DNA from: Sphingomonas aquatilis
Lineage (GTDB): Bacteria; Pseudomonadota; Alphaproteobacteria; Sphingomonadales; Sphingomonadaceae
Assembly: GCF_014196115.1 (NCBI RefSeq)
Contig: NZ_JACIDB010000001.1
Location: 1,178,001 to 1,242,000 of the forward strand
DNA length: 64,000 nt
Direction of reading: 5' to 3'
Positions within the stretch are counted from its first letter, which is position 1. Each line of letters starts with the position of its first letter. This document shows positions 60,001 through 64,000 of the stretch, in pieces. The notes beneath the pieces were generated by a model. That model saw nothing but the letters and a program-made list of their open reading frames with translations, was not told where the DNA came from and did not search any database. The position numbers were made by a program, and so were the translations under genes.

Positions 60001-61299
60001 ATGAGCCAATTCCCCGCCGCCAAAGTCCCGGACGCCGCCGTCACGCCAGCCTCGCCGCGCCGGATCCTGACCGCGAGTCTGGTCGGTACGGCCGTGGAAT
60101 TCTACGATTTCTACATTTACGCCACCGCCGCGGCGCTGGTGTTTCCGGCGCTGTTCTTTCCGGGGGAAAGTGCATCGGCGCGGCAGATGATGAGCTTCGC
60201 GAGCTTTGCCGTGGCCTTCTTCGCGCGGCCGATCGGTGCGGCGGTGTTCGGGCATTTCGGCGACCGGATCGGGCGCAAGTCGACCCTGGTCGCCAGCCTG
60301 TTGCTGATGGGCGGATCGACGGTCGCGATCGCCTTCCTGCCGACCTATAAACAATTCGGCATCTGGGCGCCGCTGCTGTTGTGCCTGATGCGGTTGGGGC
60401 AGGGGCTGGGGCTGGGCGGCGAATGGGGCGGCGCGGCGCTGCTTGCGGTCGAGAATGCACCGCCGCATCGGCGCAACACCTGGGGCATGTTCCCCCCGCT
60501 GGGGGCGCCGGTCGGCTTCATCCTGGCGAACGGATTGTTCCTGCTGCTGGGGCTGGTGCTGAGCGACGGGCAGTTCCGCGCCTGGGGGTGGCGCCTGCCG
60601 TTCCTGGTGAGCGCAGTGCTGGTCGCGCTCGGCCTTTGGATCCGGCTGAAGCTGACCGAGACGCCCGCCTTCGTCGAAGCGGCCAAGGCCGAAGCGCTGC
60701 CCAAGGTGCCGCTCGCGACGCTGTTCGCCGGTCATGGTCGCGCGCTGCTGGCCGGCACCGGCGGGGTGGTGGCGTGCTTCGCGCTCTTCTATCTCGCGAC
60801 CGCCTTTACGCTCAGCTACGGCACGACGACGCTGGGCTATGACAAGACGGCGCTGCTCGGCGTCGAGCTGGTCGCGATCCTGTTTCTGGCCGCAGGCGTG
60901 ATTGTCGCGAGCGTGCTGGCGGACCGGACGGGGGCGGAGCGGATGCTGGTGATCGGCTTTCTGGGCTGCATCGTCGCCGGCGCGCTGATGGGGCCGATGC
61001 TGGGCGCCGGATCGCTGGTCGTGGTGTTCGCGTGGCTGGCCTTCGCACTGTTCGTGATGGGCTTTGCCTATGGCCCGCTCGGCGGCTGGCTGCCGACGCT
61101 GTTTCCGGCGGGCGTGCGCTACACCGGTGTGTCGATGACGTTCAACGTCGGCGGCATTCTGGGCGGGGCGCTCGCGCCGATCGCGGCGCAGGCGCTGGCC
61201 GCGCGGGGGCTGTGGTGGATCGGCCTGTATCTGGTCGCGGCGGGCATCGTGAGCCTCGCCGGCCTTGCGCTGTTGCCGCGGGTCATCACCGCCGACTGA
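60001..61299 (+). CDS. MFS transporter, metabolite:proton symporter (MHS) type
   Basis: 432 aa with 12 transmembrane helices. GTAVEFYDFYIYATAAALVFP near helix 1 is the MHS-family mark, and GHFGDRIGRKSTLVASLLLMG the loop 2-3 MFS motif. MRLGQGLGLGGEWGGAALLA follows in helix 4. Relatives take up shikimate, 2-oxoglutarate, proline betaine or sugar acids; the substrate is not clear. AAAGG precedes the ATG. It is divergent from uvrD, with a palindrome in the promoter. Its last 14 bases overlap the next gene on the other strand. Confidence 0.9.
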   Translation: MSQFPAAKVPDAAVTPASPRRILTASLVGTAVEFYDFYIYATAAALVFPALFFPGESASARQMMSFASFAVAFFARPIGAAVFGHFGDRIGRKSTLVASLLLMGGSTVAIAFLPTYKQFGIWAPLLLCLMRLGQGLGLGGEWGGAALLAVENAPPHRRNTWGMFPPLGAPVGFILANGLFLLLGLVLSDGQFRAWGWRLPFLVSAVLVALGLWIRLKLTETPAFVEAAKAEALPKVPLATLFAGHGRALLAGTGGVVACFALFYLATAFTLSYGTTTLGYDKTALLGVELVAILFLAAGVIVASVLADRTGAERMLVIGFLGCIVAGALMGPMLGAGSLVVVFAWLAFALFVMGFAYGPLGGWLPTLFPAGVRYTGVSMTFNVGGILGGALAPIAAQALAARGLWWIGLYLVAAGIVSLAGLALLPRVITAD

Positions 61300-61576
61300 A
61301 CCAGCGCGGCCAGCGCGACACGCTGCGTTTCGGGACGTCGGCCTCGGAATAGCCGGTCGCATTGAGCAGGAAGCTGGCGAGCAGCAACGCCTGGTTGCGG
61401 CTCAGCACCAGCCGCGTCGTCGCGATCTGCTGATTGTCGAGCGCCTGTGCGGATGGCGTCGTCTGCACCTCCAGCTCGATGCCCTTGGGCAAGGGGTGAT
61501 GCACCCATCCGACCACCGCCTGCGGCCCCGACCGCCGCGGGGCATCGTAATGGTGGGGAATGAACTGCGTCGCCAT
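61286..61576 (-). CDS. Hypothetical protein
   Basis: 96 aa, not recognised. The second half contains a hydrophobic helix-like stretch, TRLVLSRNQALLLASFLLNATGY (about 53-75), preceded by a beta-rich half (AVVGWVHHPLPKGIELEVQTT). No signal peptide. It overlaps the MFS gene end by 14 bases tail to tail and lies 18 bases beyond rsmD on the same strand, so it may be the last gene of the rluB-rsmD transcript. Confidence 0.6.
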   Translation of the reverse strand: MATQFIPHHYDAPRRSGPQAVVGWVHHPLPKGIELEVQTTPSAQALDNQQIATTRLVLSRNQALLLASFLLNATGYSEADVPKRSVSRWPRWFSRR

Positions 61577-61594
61577 GGCTCCCTCCTGTTGCGA

Positions 61595-62131
61595 TCAGGC
61601 GGCCCGCAACAGTGTCACACGGGCCTTCCCATGCACGCGGCTGGTGTCGATGGCGAACCCGGCGACCTCGACCGCCTCGTCGCGTGCGGTCTCTATGCTG
61701 ACCCAGGTCGCGGCGTTCGTCCAGCCCAGCCGCGCCAATTTATCCAAGGCTACCAAGCCTGCGCCGGTGCCGTAGGGCGGGTCCATCATGATGAGGTCGA
61801 GCGGCGCGCGCGCCGGCCCCAGCGCCATCACCGATCCACTGCGCACGTCGCCGCGCGTGCCGAGCTTGGCGAGGTTCGCCTTCAGCGCATCCAGCGCCGC
61901 GCCGTCCTGTTCGACGAACAGGCACGATGCCGCGCCACGCGACAGCGCCTCGATCCCCAGCGCGCCCGATCCGGCGAACAGATCGGCGACGGCGAGCCCT
62001 TCGAAGCTGCCGAGGCGGCTGGTGAGCATCGAGAACAACGCCTCGCGTGTGCGGTCGGCGGTGGGGCGCGTCGCATCACCCTTGGGCGCGACGAGTGGAC
62101 GCCCGCGCCACTGGCCGGCGATCACCCTCAC
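61595..62131 (-). CDS. rsmD: 16S rRNA (guanine966-N2)-methyltransferase
   Basis: 178 aa SAM-dependent methyltransferase. MRVIAGQWRGRPL is the family start, VADLFAGSGALGIEALSRGA the SAM motif, and MMDPPYGTG the catalytic DPPY. It modifies G966 of 16S rRNA. The GTG at 62131 overlaps the stop of the pseudouridine-synthase gene in GTGA, linking two rRNA-modifying enzymes. Confidence 0.95.
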   Translation of the reverse strand: MRVIAGQWRGRPLVAPKGDATRPTADRTREALFSMLTSRLGSFEGLAVADLFAGSGALGIEALSRGAASCLFVEQDGAALDALKANLAKLGTRGDVRSGSVMALGPARAPLDLIMMDPPYGTGAGLVALDKLARLGWTNAATWVSIETARDEAVEVAGFAIDTSRVHGKARVTLLRAA

Positions 62132-63507
62132 GAGCGGCCTCCGCGCGGTCCGCCCTTCGGCCCGCCCTTGAAGCCACCGCTGGGCGGACGCCCGCCCGAT
62201 GGGCGCGGCGAGCCGCCGCCTGCGGGGCCGCCGCGCGTCGGGGCGTCGCCGCGGGGATGACGCTGGCCGGTGCGGGATGCGCCGGGCTTGCCTTGGCCGA
62301 CACGGGGAGCGCCGGAGCGGTTGCGGTCGCCGCTGCGATCGGCGCCGCGTTCATCCTGACGCTCCCACGGCTTCATCGCCGAGCCGCCGGTGGGGACGTT
62401 GGCCTTGCCGTCGCGGGCGTCGTCGCGTGCGCGCGCGTCGGTTCGGGTCCGCGTGCGGGCGCCGCGATCGGTCGTCGCGGGGGTGCGGAAGCCGGGGCGG
62501 GGCGCTTCGCCCGTGGCGGGCGCGCGCGGGTTCGCCGTGCGGGCGGGGGCGGGACGGTCCGCGCTGCCTTCGGGACGCGGGCGCGATCGTGTCGGGCGCT
62601 CGTCTGGCGTGGTCGGCCGTACGGTTGCCGGCCGCTCCATGCCGCGCTCGGCGCCGCGGCGCGTGCGAGTGGTGCGATCGACGCTGGGCGCGGTGCGGAA
62701 GCCGGCACGGGGGGCGGCCGCGATCGGCTCGTCCGGCGCGCCGCCCTTCAGCGTCTTGCGGAAGCCGACGATCTCATGCTGCTTCACCTCGCCGATCCCG
62801 CCGACCGGCAGGTCGCCGAGCACGAACGGGCCGTAGCGGGTGCGGATCAGGCGGCTGACCTGCAGCCCCAGATGTTCGAGGACGCGGCGCACCTCGCGGT
62901 TCTTGCCTTCGGTGATCGTGATCTCGATCCATACGTTGGCGCCGGTGCGCCGCTCGATATTGGCGTCGATCGAGCCGTAGCGAATGCCCTCGATCTCGAC
63001 GCCCTCGGCCAGCTCCTCGAGCTGCTGCTGCGTGACGTTGCCATAGGCGCGCGCGCGATAGCTGCGCTCGACACCGGTCGCGGGCAGCTCCAGCTGCCGC
63101 TTGAAGCCGCCGTCGGTGGTCAGCAGCAGCAGCCCCTCGGTATTGAGGTCGAGCCGCCCAACGGGCACCAGCCGCGGCAGGTCGTGGGGCAGGCGATCGT
63201 AGATCGTCGGCCGCCCCTTGGGGTCGCGTTCGGTGACCAGCAGCCCGGTCGGCTTGTGATACAGGAACAACCGCGTCGGTTCGGGTGAGCCGACGGGCTG
63301 GCCATCGACGGTCACGCCGCGCAGCGACGTCAGCACGGTGGCGGGCGTGTCGAGTACCTTGCCGTCGAGCGCGACGCGCCCTTCGGCGATCATCCGTTCG
63401 ATCTCGCGACGGCTGGCGACGCCCGCGCGGGCCAGCAGTTTCGCGATCCGGTCGCCGGGCGTCTTGCCCGCGGCGGCAGGGGTGCGGGGGTCTTTGGGGT
63501 CGGCCAT
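62128..63507 (-). CDS. rluB: RluB/RsuA-family rRNA pseudouridine synthase with long disordered tail
   Basis: 459 aa, nearly twice the family norm. An S4 RNA-binding domain (about 18-75, RIAKLLARAGVASRREIERMI) precedes the catalytic domain, where the active Asp lies in GRLDLNTEGLLLLTTDG (about 117-133). EGKNREVRRVLEHLGL is the RsuA-type signature. From about residue 265 the protein is almost wholly Arg, Gly, Pro, Ala and Asp, ending in GGFKGGPKGGPRGGRS. RluB (U2605 of 23S) is the likely target, but RluE or RsuA cannot be excluded. Coupled to rsmD. Confidence 0.9.
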   Translation of the reverse strand: MADPKDPRTPAAAGKTPGDRIAKLLARAGVASRREIERMIAEGRVALDGKVLDTPATVLTSLRGVTVDGQPVGSPEPTRLFLYHKPTGLLVTERDPKGRPTIYDRLPHDLPRLVPVGRLDLNTEGLLLLTTDGGFKRQLELPATGVERSYRARAYGNVTQQQLEELAEGVEIEGIRYGSIDANIERRTGANVWIEITITEGKNREVRRVLEHLGLQVSRLIRTRYGPFVLGDLPVGGIGEVKQHEIVGFRKTLKGGAPDEPIAAAPRAGFRTAPSVDRTTRTRRGAERGMERPATVRPTTPDERPTRSRPRPEGSADRPAPARTANPRAPATGEAPRPGFRTPATTDRGARTRTRTDARARDDARDGKANVPTGGSAMKPWERQDERGADRSGDRNRSGAPRVGQGKPGASRTGQRHPRGDAPTRGGPAGGGSPRPSGGRPPSGGFKGGPKGGPRGGRS

Positions 63508-63630
63508 CGTCGCCCCATACGCGCAATTGTGCCGCGCGTGAAAAAATTTGCGTCACTTGCCGCCAGATGCGCGTTAACCGAATCGGGCGTGACATGGGAT
63601 AACGCCGTCAACCAAGGGGCATAGCGGCAT

Positions 63631-64000
63631 ATGTTGTTCGGGCGGAAGAAGCGGCTGATCGAACGGCTGCTGGTGGTCGAGGACGAGCCACTCATCGCCT
63701 TCGATACCGAACATATTCTGCGCGAGGCGGGCTATACGATCATTGCGACGGTAGACCGCGTGGCAGAGGCGGTGTCGGTGCTGGAATCGGGCGAGGCGCT
63801 CGACCTGGTGCTGGTCGACGTCAATCTGGCGGACGGATCGGGGCTGGACGTCGCGCGCAGTGCCCGTGCCGCCGCGGTGCCGGTGCTGTTCGTCACCGGT
63901 CGCTTCCCGCCCGAGGCGGAGGCGCTGGCGACCGGGCGCCTGGTCAAACCCTATCAGCAACGCGACCTGATCGGATCGATCGAGGCGATCGACGCCGCGC
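63631..64000 (+). CDS. Response-regulator receiver protein, cut by window end
   Basis: The first 123 codons are present. A short basic N-terminus (MLFGRKKRLIER) is followed by a receiver domain: VVEDEPLIAFD (acidic pair), the phospho-acceptor Asp in LVLVDVNLADGSG, a Thr in LFVTGRFPP and the Lys in LVKPYQ. No output domain is seen before the window ends; the length suggests a stand-alone receiver. Divergent from the pseudouridine-synthase gene. No histidine kinase is visible in the window. Confidence 0.88.
   Translation, partial: MLFGRKKRLIERLLVVEDEPLIAFDTEHILREAGYTIIATVDRVAEAVSVLESGEALDLVLVDVNLADGSGLDVARSARAAAVPVLFVTGRFPPEAEALATGRLVKPYQQRDLIGSIEAIDAA

Overview
This 64 kb window is very GC-rich, densely packed chromosomal DNA from an alphaproteobacterium, most likely a sphingomonad (Sphingomonas or a close relative). 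Three things point there. The gene neighbourhoods are alphaproteobacterial: rpsT-dnaA, secB/timA-mltA-smr, mutM/ubiE-ubiB-coaBC-dut, and rpmH-rnpA-yidD-yidC-engB. The pyrH-to-fabZ envelope cluster lacks lpxD, lpxA and lpxB, as expected where glycosphingolipids replace LPS. There are also many GTG and TTG starts and dispersed palindromic repeats in spacers. I see no prophage, integrase, IS transposase, CRISPR array or rRNA operon. The only RNA gene found is tRNA-Leu(CAA).

Layout. 1-3.0 kb: start of ilvN, ilvB and miaA on the minus strand, divergent from serB; the two ATG codons of miaA and serB overlap in one CATG. 3.9-7.7 kb: an orphan ParA-type ATPase and a small partner, flanked by two SPOR-domain proteins (a secreted Sel1-repeat protein and a TPR lipoprotein). 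7.7-9.9 kb: pyrB overlapping a dihydroorotase-like gene that has lost its metal ligands (PyrX type). 10-15.7 kb: a small membrane protein, a PPP-family phosphatase, wecC-wecB (ManNAcA synthesis), galU and moeB. 15.7-21.6 kb: a hypothetical gene, dut, a VOC protein, coaBC, a polytopic membrane protein, ubiB and ubiE, divergent from mutM (21.7-22.5 kb). 22.7-24.9 kb: rpsT and dnaA, with three GANTC sites clustered in their spacer. 25-31.2 kb: trpS, murJ and secB, divergent from timA, mltA and a Smr-domain gene. 31.2-33.8 kb: an EamA transporter, dapE and a GST.

34.3-37.5 kb: engB, yidC, yidD, rnpA and rpmH, read right to left from a promoter upstream of rpmH. 37.7-45.6 kb: comM, tRNA-Leu, a chemoreceptor, an outer-membrane barrel protein and a TonB-dependent receptor. 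46.1-55.8 kb: pyrH, frr, uppS, cdsA, dxr, rseP, bamA, a Skp-like gene with an EF-hand loop, fabZ and rpmE; this links UMP and CDP-lipid supply, isoprenoid carriers, envelope proteolysis and outer-membrane assembly. 55.8-64 kb: a PilZ protein, two small unknowns, a UvrD-type helicase, an MHS-type transporter, rsmD, a pseudouridine synthase with a long Arg/Gly/Pro tail, and a response regulator cut by the window end.

Many adjacent genes share four bases (ATGA or GTGA: pyrB-pyrX, dut-hypothetical, membrane protein-coaBC, GST-dapE-EamA, rnpA-yidD, yidC-engB, uppS-cdsA-dxr, rluB-rsmD), which implies translational coupling. At least five repeat types occupy spacers, and one of them appears to supply the ribosome-binding site of ilvN. 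All functions are read from sequence motifs and neighbourhoods; no database search was possible.
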